Positions 9,201 to 15,318 of a stretch of DNA of 17,650 bases are shown here, piece by piece (the stretch's first letter is position 1; each line of letters begins with the position of its first letter). Location: NCBI GenBank assembly GCA_001782805.1, contig MFPT01000020.1:1-17650 (forward strand). The letters run 5' to 3'. The DNA is from Candidatus Magasanikbacteria bacterium RIFCSPHIGHO2_01_FULL_41_23 (GTDB taxonomy: Bacteria; Patescibacteria; ABY1; Magasanikbacterales; UBA922). The translations under genes and the position numbers were made by a program. The notes beneath the pieces were generated by a model. That model ran no database searches and was not told the DNA's origin. It worked only from the letters and a program-made list of their open reading frames with translations.

Positions 9201-12197
9201 GCCGCATGATTGCGTATGTTGTTCGGAATCAGCCACAAATACTTGCCCAATCGTAGCACCAAATCCGTTGCCGGAAATAGTAATGAAACTTTTGGGAGTG
9301 GTTGTGGACGGATCAATACTATTAATGAGCGGAATCGCCATCGCGGTTTTGGCTGATAAAATTTTAAATTTAACGCCATTGCTTGCTTCGCCTCCGGCCA
9401 CCACATGCACGGCCAAATCACCGGACTGAAGATTTTCCGGTACTTTGGTATTAACAGCCAAATCAGTCCAATCAGTATTTGTTTTGACTTCTCCTTGAAA
9501 ACCGCCGGTCAAAATTCCGGTGATGGGATTTTTCTGCGCGCCAAAAAATAATTTACTGGCCGAGTCAAGACTACCAAATCCGGAACCATGCGCAGTGACA
9601 GCCACTTTTGACGGAGCCGCTTGATTGCCGGAGAGCAAAGTAACTTTGGTTCCGCCCAATTCCACTTCAGTGTCATTCGTTACCCCAACTCGGCACAATC
9701 CGGGTCGTTTGGTGGTGTTTAGGATAAATAATCCATCACCATTTGGTTTTGGCCCAAAATCATCAACGGTTAAATCAAACAAATCAACTGTTTTTCCGAC
9801 GGAAGTACTGGACACTGTAATTCGAATCGCGCTTTTTTCGCCAATCCCGGATTTTTTAATGCTTGAACCAAAAATACCGATTTGATTAAGCGTAATACCG
9901 CCCACATAAACGCCATCAGCTTTAACACCATCAGCTTTTTTAACACCACTGTCCAGAACCGCTGTGCCACTATTTTCACCCAAACGCCAATAACCCAATG
10001 GCTCGGCCTCATTAACTAATGTATCATATATTCCACCACCAATTTTTTGCGCTTCGGTATAATGATCAGTAATTTGCGCCGCGGTTAAAACTTTATTATA
10101 AAGTGCCACTTCGTCCATTCCTCCCTTAAATTGATTAATTTTGGTATTAAAATCTTCTCGCATACCAATCCATACTTTTCCCGGCATGCCAAGAAGTAAA
10201 CCAGAGATATTTTTGGTCGTGTTAAGAGTACCATTAATATAAAATTTAATACTGGCTCCATCATAGGTCGCGACCAAATGACTCCATTCATTAAGCGGCA
10301 CTTTGCCCGTGGCCAAATGCCAGCCCGGAGTACTCAAACCAGACAACCAAACCGCCGGTTGTAAATTATTCAAAGCCAAAAAATAACCCTCTTTATTTGG
10401 CACGTCAATTTTGGAGATGATGGTTTTGTGGGCGCCCGAATCAGTAGGTTTAACCCAAGCTTCAAATGTCAACCCTTTATTGGAATCAATCCTTTCAACA
10501 CTGGCTTCAACATGACCATCGACACCATTAAACTGCGCGGCCGTATTATTTATAATAAATTCTCCCTTCTTAGGAACTTGCACCACCGCCCAATCAGGAT
10601 TCCATGATGGTGCATTATTACAAGAAACAATTTCGGCCTTTATCCATTCATCGGCATCATACTTTTCATTCTTGTTAAAATCAGTCGCAAATTCAACGAG
10701 GCCGGTCTTAGTCCCAAAATGCTTTCCCAAAACAGTAATCCAATTCCCTTCAGCACCGTTCATAGGATCAACTTGGCTAATCATTGGCACGGCAGTACAA
10801 ATATTGCCAACGCAGGCAAAACCACTGGCGCAATCACTGGTTTCTTTACAACTATCTCCTTGTCCTCCTCCACACGAACCACCGGTATTCAAACCGGTTT
10901 CATCGCCGTCTTGAACATCGTTGTTGCAATGTGCGGCTTTGGTTTTGAAAGTTATGCTCGCAGTCGCCACATTACTATCAATATCATAACCGGTTATCGT
11001 TACCGTATATTTTTTGCCCGCGACAAATTTATTATCCAGTTTAGTCGTGTAATTAAATACAAAAGAATTAATTGATCCCTTGGCTACGAGCGGCATAGCA
11101 TAATCAGTGGCCGTAATCGCGCCTACATCATCGGCAATTGTTAACTTAATTAAACCATTGCCGCCAAATAAAACTGTCGCGCGATCATTTAATGTTCCGG
11201 CAATAGTTAAATTTTCATTTATACTAAAAGCCAAATCACTACCACCAGAACCATTCAATGTCAAACTACTAATAATTGGCTTGGTTTTGTCCTCCACCGC
11301 CGCGCTCACATTGAAACTCGCCGTAGTCGAATAATTAACTCCACCAACAGAATATGGTTGCAAAACTTTTCCCGTAGTATCTTTTAGACTGGAATTCACC
11401 GTGACCGTATATGATCCGACCAGAAAAGAAGTGGCGGATCCGTTTGGAGCGTACACTGCTTCCAAAACTCGATTATTTTCCAAAATAGCCACTGATAGTG
11501 GCAGTGGATCAGCGCCGCCTTCGGCAGTTAAAATTATTGATTTTGCCAAATTAATATCTGCGGCCAACGCATGGCTGAATAAAACGCGGATCCGGATATT
11601 ATTCATGGCCGTTAATTCATTTTTGCTATCCACGTTGCCCGGCGTAATACCCATTACATAAAATACCAGATTTTTACACACATCATATTCGGGGTGAGCC
11701 ACGCAAAATGCCGTGCACTGTTCCGCATTATAATTGCTGGAATTGGGATCGCAGACATCAAGCGGCAGATCATTGTCATCATCACCATTGTCCCCAGATT
11801 GATCGCCCACAATCGCATCGCCCAATGATTTGAAAACAAATTGCACAATCGCGAAAGCAGACAAAATAATCACCAAACCAATAATCGCGTTGGTAATATA
11901 TTTTTTGGCTGTTGTGATCTGTTCGTCATTGCCTACCGCTGTCATATACAAAAAGCCGGCGTACAAAATCAGCCCAACCATGATAATTCCCAACAATCCC
12001 AGACCAATGTTAATAATCCGCGCTGCGGTTTCGCGAATATCGCCGCCGGCCAGTTTCACTGTTTTATTGATTTGGCTTAAACCAAACGTATCGCCGGGAT
12101 TGGGATCGGTTTGCGCTACGACAATATTGGTCAAACCAAAAGACAGACTAACCATTAATATCATTCCGAAAATTATTTTTTTATACTTTGGCGCCAT
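276..12197 (-). CDS. Giant (about 3,973 aa) secreted, membrane-anchored multidomain surface protein with an N-terminal T4SS pilin-like segment
   Basis: I place the start at the ATG at 12197, because a lysine-rich signal peptide (MAPKYKKIIF..., cleavage near VVAQ at about residue 29) follows directly. The more upstream in-frame Met (12269) would lie inside the preceding gene. Helices at about 61-88 and 103-125, joined by a Lys-containing loop, resemble the VirB2/TrbC-like pilin family of Patescibacteria and leave the rest outside the cell. Then come SbsA-type Ig domains (from about 180), an IPT/TIG start (about 471), a LamG-like domain (about 552-715), further IPT/TIG domains (about 865, 955, 1067), more Ig modules, a possible second LamG-like fold (about 1520-1650), five Cys repeats (about 1934-2180), a pseudopilin-like domain (about 2828-2945) and six more Cys repeats (about 2984-3507). 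EF-hand-like loops lie near 504 and 3246. No sortase signal or C-terminal anchor is visible. No Shine-Dalgarno is seen, and the upstream stop is 14 nt away. Adhesion or contact with host cells is inferred, not shown. Confidence 0.85.
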   Translation of the reverse strand: MAPKYKKIIFGMILMVSLSFGLTNIVVAQTDPNPGDTFGLSQINKTVKLAGGDIRETAARIINIGLGLLGIIMVGLILYAGFLYMTAVGNDEQITTAKKYITNAIIGLVIILSAFAIVQFVFKSLGDAIVGDQSGDNGDDDNDLPLDVCDPNSSNYNAEQCTAFCVAHPEYDVCKNLVFYVMGITPGNVDSKNELTAMNNIRIRVLFSHALAADINLAKSIILTAEGGADPLPLSVAILENNRVLEAVYAPNGSATSFLVGSYTVTVNSSLKDTTGKVLQPYSVGGVNYSTTASFNVSAAVEDKTKPIISSLTLNGSGGSDLAFSINENLTIAGTLNDRATVLFGGNGLIKLTIADDVGAITATDYAMPLVAKGSINSFVFNYTTKLDNKFVAGKKYTVTITGYDIDSNVATASITFKTKAAHCNNDVQDGDETGLNTGGSCGGGQGDSCKETSDCASGFACVGNICTAVPMISQVDPMNGAEGNWITVLGKHFGTKTGLVEFATDFNKNEKYDADEWIKAEIVSCNNAPSWNPDWAVVQVPKKGEFIINNTAAQFNGVDGHVEASVERIDSNKGLTFEAWVKPTDSGAHKTIISKIDVPNKEGYFLALNNLQPAVWLSGLSTPGWHLATGKVPLNEWSHLVATYDGASIKFYINGTLNTTKNISGLLLGMPGKVWIGMREDFNTKINQFKGGMDEVALYNKVLTAAQITDHYTEAQKIGGGIYDTLVNEAEPLGYWRLGENSGTAVLDSGVKKADGVKADGVYVGGITLNQIGIFGSSIKKSGIGEKSAIRITVSSTSVGKTVDLFDLTVDDFGPKPNGDGLFILNTTKRPGLCRVGVTNDTEVELGGTKVTLLSGNQAAPSKVAVTAHGSGFGSLDSASKLFFGAQKNPITGILTGGFQGEVKTNTDWTDLAVNTKVPENLQSGDLAVHVVAGGEASNGVKFKILSAKTAMAIPLINSIDPSTTTPKSFITISGNGFGATIGQVFVADSEQHTQSCGTAIPHASCSSLNVDNLPNQCGVTWSNTQVIAEIPTGLSAGLYYVSLKNNTNFRTDGKNTITIKTGPPLAGICRIEPAKGPAPLPASSEGMNIYGVNFPDEPILYFWQLGAEIDKPDTWLHSDKDMLNGGSVIKKAVATQITTLLPVSSKGTSLSTGPIKIKNPDGSFTNSYNYTVESCIGAKDFPGYHCCAKGPETGMWKQNSQSCSGEAREAGYVWRFTTGIIADLPRVVEECNEQVFPSPTPRKQTTSTPKIDACVNSTVALRFNMGMNNASLNSDTVKVFACGSSTASSTLGQIDCAKTKDPVKDLEIDYQTGANTLIIRQVPPASALTPNTWYQVELSNKIKSQQVSKILGVDQTVSSTLSITKPCGAGTAFCFTFKTGSKECTLVGAGINPPQYTARQLGIIQDPRYPFDSSALFLYPNLPSAPYYYFIWGKGSQECSVINVDQYPWEWSTNAITKANVFKSPLGTKYVNSRAVAQALAHTAPQSVEIKAEIDINSVSEMEGTDILQLAGIDPGTQGYQINDKIILSSSVSDLLSFQSSFTLQLKFSQPNPYPYTNLLEKRNPNSPKYGYKIITELNFNSLPQICVLTYSGANAQTQSKDCFSKFKADKNGIFNVLLSWNKGKGELSLINLAGLITEEIHTLNSFPISTSPASLVSFKLPSASLGPTLYQFVYKNEPADLKIINGGLHFAPTSTLTIDLSDPVVTYFEPNCVESCVNATIRADFNRVMDPATFVAGFKVYKCTDGAECKNNSEVANYAVDSDASSYLSLRTTLKNNLTPNTYYKVTLSNDGQNGTIKSIAQILPTIVQGKALPKTEWVFKTKNDGKPCGVSSLKVSPIEFVATQVGQKDKFTVTPYSAPNACSKIGQALNKWDYSYIWKTVNEQGVLDEKVAKISDIKPASYINISYSCTNSCVKKGSTIPASDPKFNGPLCGDGTVQNGEDCDLGIAGEIPNVSCSLNCLRPGTTTVYSVIAKKTGNNLCGNGTIETGIGELCDPGHTTAGEIKIDDPYCATNCLLLGSSEKITGKVGVAVCGDGEVTIGQESCDIAIGPITKKPLCSASCLHLGTQLSADWCQKNTDYKSDIACVTSVSVCGNEKLEPSEDCEPSSSAQGVCTNKCLFDNACGLNPKPCNKNTPGCSDKCTLLGSKTTYNPPSICGDGLSANGTAGIGEDKSCELATATTTANAGPTQLVQAVGLGDVVAGKTYQETKVQVSTGLGQNKVNATSTYQLQCGYTEYIVPIINNDKKQFNDCPLNNNNIYGVDGGSCCLARPRLKSGGEYPQDGAGFAGTPGICRNTYIEAEFDQELRPETLANNIFLVRGHTESNFDCVGTTSTVVIGGVTTTVNSMDATEFVNNILEVSKAKPLTFWARVWQKITNVFKFLTGSSANATAMKNAQEVTSIAVWCAGEVPVTITTRKIQVDNKTVTAASIGIGSLLDENSVYGILLRGDVGGIVNVRGVPLGSSAVQSRNDAWFFQTGAEVCKIKSISVAPKSEFFGKPNASSTFFATTISNSDQQIVPTPGYSWVWAWGPKNPVFDIPYKVDSPSTTDTIIIGAKNVQGHITGIAQATVTADTSEQNNQLNKVFTDTFELDALFCENPWPSPTAPSQYPYTDNQYNFKMSYCADAGKTNNIGDDLPYLSPELSLVGVPSSTGSLKKVVFFTDSQENTDAIGLQIFSSSVPLKQWYAEKFGGSLGNMKDITIGNYSALTDGNNYYIQALNYVSDPDSPAKDVVDSNVYLLGINPNAANVTKEVFKKLLSSLEFNINLTDHGYCLAAGNDIDVRLTPNQLSTETISTCSTDFDCRDSNGIAKFGTNGTCSNAKTKFLRDWGRLADIKLAQERIDGYFDGHSGDFDFKGSLAAGSFVPGYTVSHWGTSWKLLNTLVGGLPIDPIDKWTSCAANDQQTCWDAASTTYHCPNFSSVYEYEYVSSTKDYLLHSPLEFFTVNDLVTQEIIPNLDRFTTDRWAGCAFGGSYNPFSEQCGDGVLNGNEQCEPPGKIELTTQGVATAGQCANWATRPSCGDNASCGYYIKSSQSPKYPIHTFHQIKKTGNGVCAMVKGSTFLLAENIPDLAAKNEYTLYSCSTNDDCRNFSTYSSSANMSVFTINFDDHQINLIADTVTMPVLHSDAINFQDYMKTKTDILTCIPDLDKKVVVESDICEGLGQTTCLVGKKAPRTCSNQCVWQYGACGATTKCGNGIVEVAEACDDGALNGTYGHCNKDNSPIKGCTGLSAAGYCGNTKIDFKDENGNGTKDAAEKSYEFCDPSVVGTNFKKNYDILKANSCSWDCQGYGAYCGDGIIQNDNGEQCDDGNTKDNDFCSATCKFTALACKKDVFGVVSALNDGNNNQETEITVKKDGIIPTSCVGVTMAQLCSAYGLSPCLNFKNYFGGGVVSTAGCPNYKDIFISDSILSNVTAPNASVFCTGLVSSTAKIDPGVCGNGIIDVPQGEICDGGAKNDIVCVPEPGKNSCTYCAKKCTQILTVDTSAFCGNGKIDLELNEVCEIANDGSILRAITIHECSGKKIDCYDSCVANPNVNLAACKFQCDKASNLCVTDAESGASVPAICPEKGTYQCTNNCQTISTFETSCASCGIKTNAPTPYAQFINPILWSWSELPTNYGNAYFYKKNKLLDGSLYEKAIGGRSFITPTLNSVPFSSDLNNINGSNNIKIETNQLCSQDYGVMFNSDKVNTSDTNTAIDILPNTNKVADFFPYSVNGESGATIFREFIMSPAVPPQTFRVVLKWTDAEKDAEFNAAVFNEEYTTKISSEDKLENVVDYLESAYFSGLYLCSIMSKQQKSGVDYWLPSSSTVFISTIGGYQKCSNDGGVQVSPKINTPKTYVQAFTIDTTGYDKPYAFFIGALDKFIGDYKKSNLEVQIYTYHDGQKPLYSIYGPTFTYTIKKADVGTNPVSRYWHVFNLIKNTAGKYEVKPIQKLDAAKNVVGEYSDGMLQSSFCKTLNHLPGSECVGD
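1675..3245 (-). repeat. Cysteine-rich repeat cluster B in the giant protein (six copies)
   Basis: This encodes six units that start CGDG, CGNG or CGNT and continue to a C-[DE] motif, for example CGDGVLNGNEQCEPP, CGNGIVEVAEACDDG, CGDGIIQNDNGEQCDDG, CGNGIIDVPQGEICDGG and CGNGKIDLELNEVCE. The pattern matches the DUF4215 / Myxococcus cysteine-rich repeat group, presumably disulfide-bonded outside the cell. One unit (about 2390-2480) carries an inserted EF-hand-like loop, DENGNGTKDAAE. Confidence 0.75.
5660..6395 (-). repeat. Cysteine-rich repeat cluster A in the giant protein (five copies)
   Basis: This encodes five consecutive units: CGDGTVQNGEDCD, CGNGTIETGIGELCDPG, CGDGEVTIGQESCD, CGNEKLEPSEDCEP and CGDGLSANGTAGIGEDKSCE. 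Several end in a C-L-x-x-G motif (NCLRPG, NCLLLG, SCLHLG, KCTLLG). It is the same family as cluster B but separated from it by about 800 residues of Ig-like and pilin-like sequence. Confidence 0.75.
10050..10545 (-). other. LamG / concanavalin-like domain encoded inside the giant gene
   Basis: The translated segment starts AAQFNGVDGHVEASV, continues with LTFEAWVKP, EWSHLVATYDG, IKFYINGTL and GGMDEVALYNKVLTAAQI, and ends near HYTEAQ. These are the hallmark strands of the Laminin_G_3 fold. The domain appears to interrupt an IPT/TIG domain that begins about 80 residues earlier (VDPMNGAEGNWITVLGKHFG). Such folds usually bind glycans or proteins; the ligand here is unknown. Confidence 0.75.
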
Positions 12198-12211
12198 ATT
12201 TATTGTAGAGT

Positions 12212-14479
12212 TTAGGGATTTATCCCGAGCAACGTCGAGGGACTGGCCGCTTTTAATTTCTTCACACAAGTCGCGACATCAGGTTGAATTTTGTCTGCTT
12301 CAGTCAAACCAAAGACACAACCGGTATCAGACTCGGCCGAAAATGTCACGGGCACACAATTTTTCTGCTCTTTAATTGTGCCATCGGAATTTTCTGAATA
12401 TACGCAAACCGGTAAACTGTTTTTTTCTCCATTCGGTCCGCGGCCGGGATACAAACAATTTTGGTTATCGGCTTTGACTGAACTGGATACAAACGTAAAA
12501 TAATACAGATCCAAACCACCCGGACCAAACTCGCGCGGATGCAAAATGGTTGTCATCGTGCTTGACGCATCATCCCGATTTAAACTGTGGAAATAATACG
12601 CAAAATCTTCCAACGCAACTTTATCCTGACCGCCTTTGACATGATCAGGATATTCCAAAATTCCGGCTCCATCCGGAATAGAACTGTATAACATGTATTT
12701 ACTGAAATAAATTTCCACACTGTCTTTGCCTTTTACGCCTTCACCTTCCAGCGCCGGATTTACTTTGGTAATATAGGGAATTGTGCGATCAATATCATTC
12801 GAAACTTTAAATGACCACAAATAATTGTCCGGATTTTTTTCATCGTTTTCCGGATAATCTTCATCATCTCCGATTGTTTTCCAATCAGCCGGCATGGGTG
12901 GTTTATGTTTCCATTCTTTATTTTTTGGTTCAAATAATATGCCATCCGATTTCTTATCCGGACCATTATCCAGCGCGTTGCTGGCCATATCCATCAATCC
13001 GGTAAATGGTTGGGCTTGGAAAGAATTTTCCGTTGGATTGGCCAAAGCCGCCGTGCGAATGAGCGTAGTATATCGTGCCTCACAAGCTGTATCTTCGGGA
13101 AGCTCATCACAGTTAATAGCCGGCAAACAATACATTGGTTCGCCACAACTGTTTTGCCCGCATTGTTCGCCGGGGATAAATTCCAAGGTCGTATATCCAT
13201 TGGAAATTTTCCATTCACCAAAAACAGTTTTTTTGTTAAAAATAATATTTGTAAACGAACTGCTGGCACTAAGAATTCCTTGCGACACACTGGGATCAAC
13301 CGGTTCGTTAAAATTAATTTGAATAATATTATTGCGCATTATAGTGGCACCAGAAGTCGGCCGAGTGGAAATAACAAAGGGCGGACTTAAATCTATTTTG
13401 GTATTGGTTTGAAAATTCCACGAATAAAATTTACTGATAAAACTGGTGGGGAAAATATCTGATCCATCTAATTTTTTAATACCAATATTTTTATTTGTAC
13501 CGCCAACCAATTTGACCGTATGCCAAATATCATTCACATCACTGCCAATCGGTTCCAATGGGCGAAAAGTAAAAATATACGCTTTGCGATCTTTGTCATA
13601 TGAAGCAGAAGCAGTCATTTCAAACAAATTCTTTTTGGTACTAGTTGCTTCGGCCAGAAAAAATAACTGGACCGAACTCGTGGCGACGCGATCACATTCG
13701 GTTTCCCACGCAATGGCATTGTCTTTATTCAAATCAACACAATCGCCATAATATGGAACCGGTTTACCTTTATCCACTCCATCCGCAAAAACTTCACACA
13801 CAGTATCAGTGATTGGCACTGACTTGCCGCTTCCATCTTTTGGCCAGCACGTATTATTGCTGTTTTTAATTAAACTTGATGGCTTGATTGCCTCGCCAAA
13901 CGTAACGGCAATTTTGGTATTGCGCGGCACATTGGTTTGATTTGGTTTGGGATAATGATCTTTAACAACCGAACCCAAACCGCCGGTTCCGGAAAAAGAA
14001 GCAAAAAACGGCTCGGTATTTGTTTCTTCTTCCACACTTCCATTTCCGTCACCAAAAGCATCGGTCAGTGATTTCAAAACAAATTGGACTATTGAAAAAG
14101 CGGAAATAATAATCACAAAACCAATGACGGCGTTTGTCATTACTTTTTTTCCTTGAGTAATTTTTTCTTCATTTCCGGCCGCAGTCATTATTAAAAATCC
14201 TGCATACAAAATAAGACCAAACACAATGATGCCGAGCAATCCCAAAACAACCACAATAATTTTTGCGGCAATCACGCGGATATCGTCATTGCCCAATAAA
14301 ATGGTATTTTGAATTGGCTGCAATCCAAACGTGTCATTTGACACCGCTTCATCTTCTGCAAAAGTGACAGTCGCCAAAGAAAAAAACAATCCTAAAAAAA
14401 CAAAAAACACCGCGGCTCGTAAAGAATAGCCTGGAGTAATTTTGTTCAACCTAAATTTAGACAGAATCCAAGGAAGCAT
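12212..14479 (-). CDS. 755-aa membrane-anchored surface protein: T4SS pilin-like N-terminus plus Ig-like domains
   Basis: The protein starts with a basic stretch and a hydrophobic signal peptide that ends near AFA at about residue 41. A short NDTFGLQ linker follows, then two helices (about 74-100 and 113-136) separated by a charged loop with GNEEKITQGKK. The equivalent part of the giant gene next to it is clearly homologous (shared DTFGL, GLLGI, GLILYAGFL, GN[DE]E, IVQFV, KSL). After the membrane part come at least three SbsA/Big_5-like Ig modules, beginning near DHYPKPNQTNVPRN, PPFVISTRPTSGA and IPYITKVNPALEGEG. Cysteines are few compared with the giant protein. The start follows yqeY by 28 nt with only a weak AGGG upstream. 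It is probably co-transcribed with rpsU and yqeY and with the giant paralogue 14 nt downstream. Function is unknown; a cell-surface structural or adhesive role is inferred. Confidence 0.85.
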   Translation of the reverse strand: MLPWILSKFRLNKITPGYSLRAAVFFVFLGLFFSLATVTFAEDEAVSNDTFGLQPIQNTILLGNDDIRVIAAKIIVVVLGLLGIIVFGLILYAGFLIMTAAGNEEKITQGKKVMTNAVIGFVIIISAFSIVQFVLKSLTDAFGDGNGSVEEETNTEPFFASFSGTGGLGSVVKDHYPKPNQTNVPRNTKIAVTFGEAIKPSSLIKNSNNTCWPKDGSGKSVPITDTVCEVFADGVDKGKPVPYYGDCVDLNKDNAIAWETECDRVATSSVQLFFLAEATSTKKNLFEMTASASYDKDRKAYIFTFRPLEPIGSDVNDIWHTVKLVGGTNKNIGIKKLDGSDIFPTSFISKFYSWNFQTNTKIDLSPPFVISTRPTSGATIMRNNIIQINFNEPVDPSVSQGILSASSSFTNIIFNKKTVFGEWKISNGYTTLEFIPGEQCGQNSCGEPMYCLPAINCDELPEDTACEARYTTLIRTAALANPTENSFQAQPFTGLMDMASNALDNGPDKKSDGILFEPKNKEWKHKPPMPADWKTIGDDEDYPENDEKNPDNYLWSFKVSNDIDRTIPYITKVNPALEGEGVKGKDSVEIYFSKYMLYSSIPDGAGILEYPDHVKGGQDKVALEDFAYYFHSLNRDDASSTMTTILHPREFGPGGLDLYYFTFVSSSVKADNQNCLYPGRGPNGEKNSLPVCVYSENSDGTIKEQKNCVPVTFSAESDTGCVFGLTEADKIQPDVATCVKKLKAASPSTLLGINP

Positions 14480-14507
14480 GGAACCCTGGGATTCAAAAAT
14501 AAAATGG

Positions 14508-14972
14508 CTATGAGCCGGATGGCTGCAAGCCGGAAATCAATTGACCAACAATTGCTCGCACTCGAGTACCATCAGCGCGGCCTTTGACCATGGGCATAAC
14601 TGCTCCGAGCGCCCGGCCAAGATCTTTTTCCGTAAGCGTACCAAGGCCAAGGACAACTTGACGCGCGATGGTTGTTATTTCTTCATCGGTCAATTGTTGA
14701 GGTAAAAAACTTTCGAGCAATTTTATTTCGATATTTGTTTTATCAATTAAATCAGAACGATTGGCTTTGACAAAATCCAAAAGCGCGTCTTTTAATTGTT
14801 TTACTTGGCGCGCGATTATGATTTGAATTTCGTCATCAGACAAAATTTTTCCCTGATTTATTTGTTCATTTTTGACCGCGGAAATAACATTCTGCACACT
14901 GTCGAGCGTTGGCGAATCGTGATTTTTGCGCGCCACTTCGCGACAGGCGGTTAAATCATCATACAATCCCAT
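14508..14972 (-). CDS. yqeY: GatB/YqeY domain-containing protein
   Basis: This 154-aa protein has the full YqeY fold pattern. A helical N-terminus starts MGLYDDLTACREVARKN (family members usually open with a similar 'L...L..A...kD' helix). A middle section has LLESFLPQQLTDEEI, and the C-terminus has LGRALGAVMPMVKGRADG then VRAIVGQLIS. The length fits the family's usual ~150 aa. The fold is related to the C-terminal tRNA-binding part of GatB, the amidotransferase subunit, but free-standing YqeY has no firmly established reaction. The ATG lies 5 nt past the rpsU stop, so translational coupling is likely; no Shine-Dalgarno is visible. rpsU-yqeY adjacency is a known conserved pair in many bacteria, which supports both calls. 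Confidence 0.9.
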   Translation of the reverse strand: MGLYDDLTACREVARKNHDSPTLDSVQNVISAVKNEQINQGKILSDDEIQIIIARQVKQLKDALLDFVKANRSDLIDKTNIEIKLLESFLPQQLTDEEITTIARQVVLGLGTLTEKDLGRALGAVMPMVKGRADGTRVRAIVGQLISGLQPSGS

Positions 14973-14977
14973 AGAGA

Positions 14978-15235
14978 TTATTTTTTGCCGGTAACACGTG
15001 AATAATCAGCCATTTCCTTTTTGGACAGTTTGCCTGTCTTGCGCTTGTATTCTATTTTGCCTTTTAGCTCAATGCGTGCCAACGCTGATTTGCGACGAGC
15101 GCCTTTATTGCTGGCAGTCGCAAAGTATTGACCTTTACGCGCTTCCAAAATGCGGCCTGACTGCTGCCACTTTTGTTTGGTGCGGCGCATAAAGCCTTCA
15201 AACGATTCGTTTTTCTTTCGTTTTATTTCTGACAC
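14978..15235 (-). CDS. rpsU: Small ribosomal subunit protein bS21
   Basis: This 85-aa, very basic protein begins MSEIKRKKNESFEGFMRRTK, matching the bS21 pattern of a short strand, then a helix (ESFEGFMRRTKQKWQQSG), then a segment equivalent to 'VLxExRRRxFYxKPSxxRK' (ILEARKGQYFATASNKGARRKSA). It is longer than the ~70-aa E. coli protein, with an extra C-terminal basic tail. bS21 sits near the 3' end of 16S rRNA and helps initiation. The start is GTG, chosen because a strong Shine-Dalgarno (GGAGGTGA) lies 4 nt upstream and the bS21 N-terminus follows. It is the first gene of the apparent rpsU-yqeY-surface protein unit. Confidence 0.9.
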   Translation of the reverse strand: MSEIKRKKNESFEGFMRRTKQKWQQSGRILEARKGQYFATASNKGARRKSALARIELKGKIEYKRKTGKLSKKEMADYSRVTGKK

Positions 15236-15239
15236 AATT

Positions 15240-15254
15240 TCACCTCCCGAGGTG
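15240..15254 (-). promoter_or_regulatory. Strong Shine-Dalgarno of rpsU inside an inverted repeat
   Basis: On the minus strand GGAGGTGA (15240-15247) is an 8-nt perfect complement to the usual 16S rRNA tail, 4 nt before the GTG start. It overlaps CACCTCGGGAGGTG (15241-15254), a palindrome-like element that can pair CACCT with AGGTG around a 4-nt loop and so hide the ribosome site. The other genes of this unit show no comparable site. This could allow translational control of rpsU; that is inference. Confidence 0.6.
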
Positions 15255-15272
15255 TTAAGAATTAATGAGTTT

Positions 15273-15301
15273 ATTTTAACCTAAAAATTAAATCCCGTCA
15301 A
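15273..15301 (-). promoter_or_regulatory. Sigma70-type promoter for the rpsU operon
   Basis: On the minus strand, TTGACG (15296-15301) and TAAAAT (15273-15278) are separated by exactly 17 nt. Each hexamer differs from consensus at one position. The predicted start is near 15266, giving a leader of about 30 nt that contains the Shine-Dalgarno hairpin. The -35 box lies just 17 nt past the stop codon of the reverse transcriptase gene. Confidence 0.75.
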
Positions 15302-15318
15302 ATTTTGAATATACAATT

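Noticed and set aside
12198..12269. Upstream in-frame Met that would extend the giant protein by 24 residues
   Set aside because: It would overlap the preceding gene by 58 nt and place a charged stretch before an obvious signal peptide; the ATG at 12197 directly precedes a lysine-rich signal sequence.
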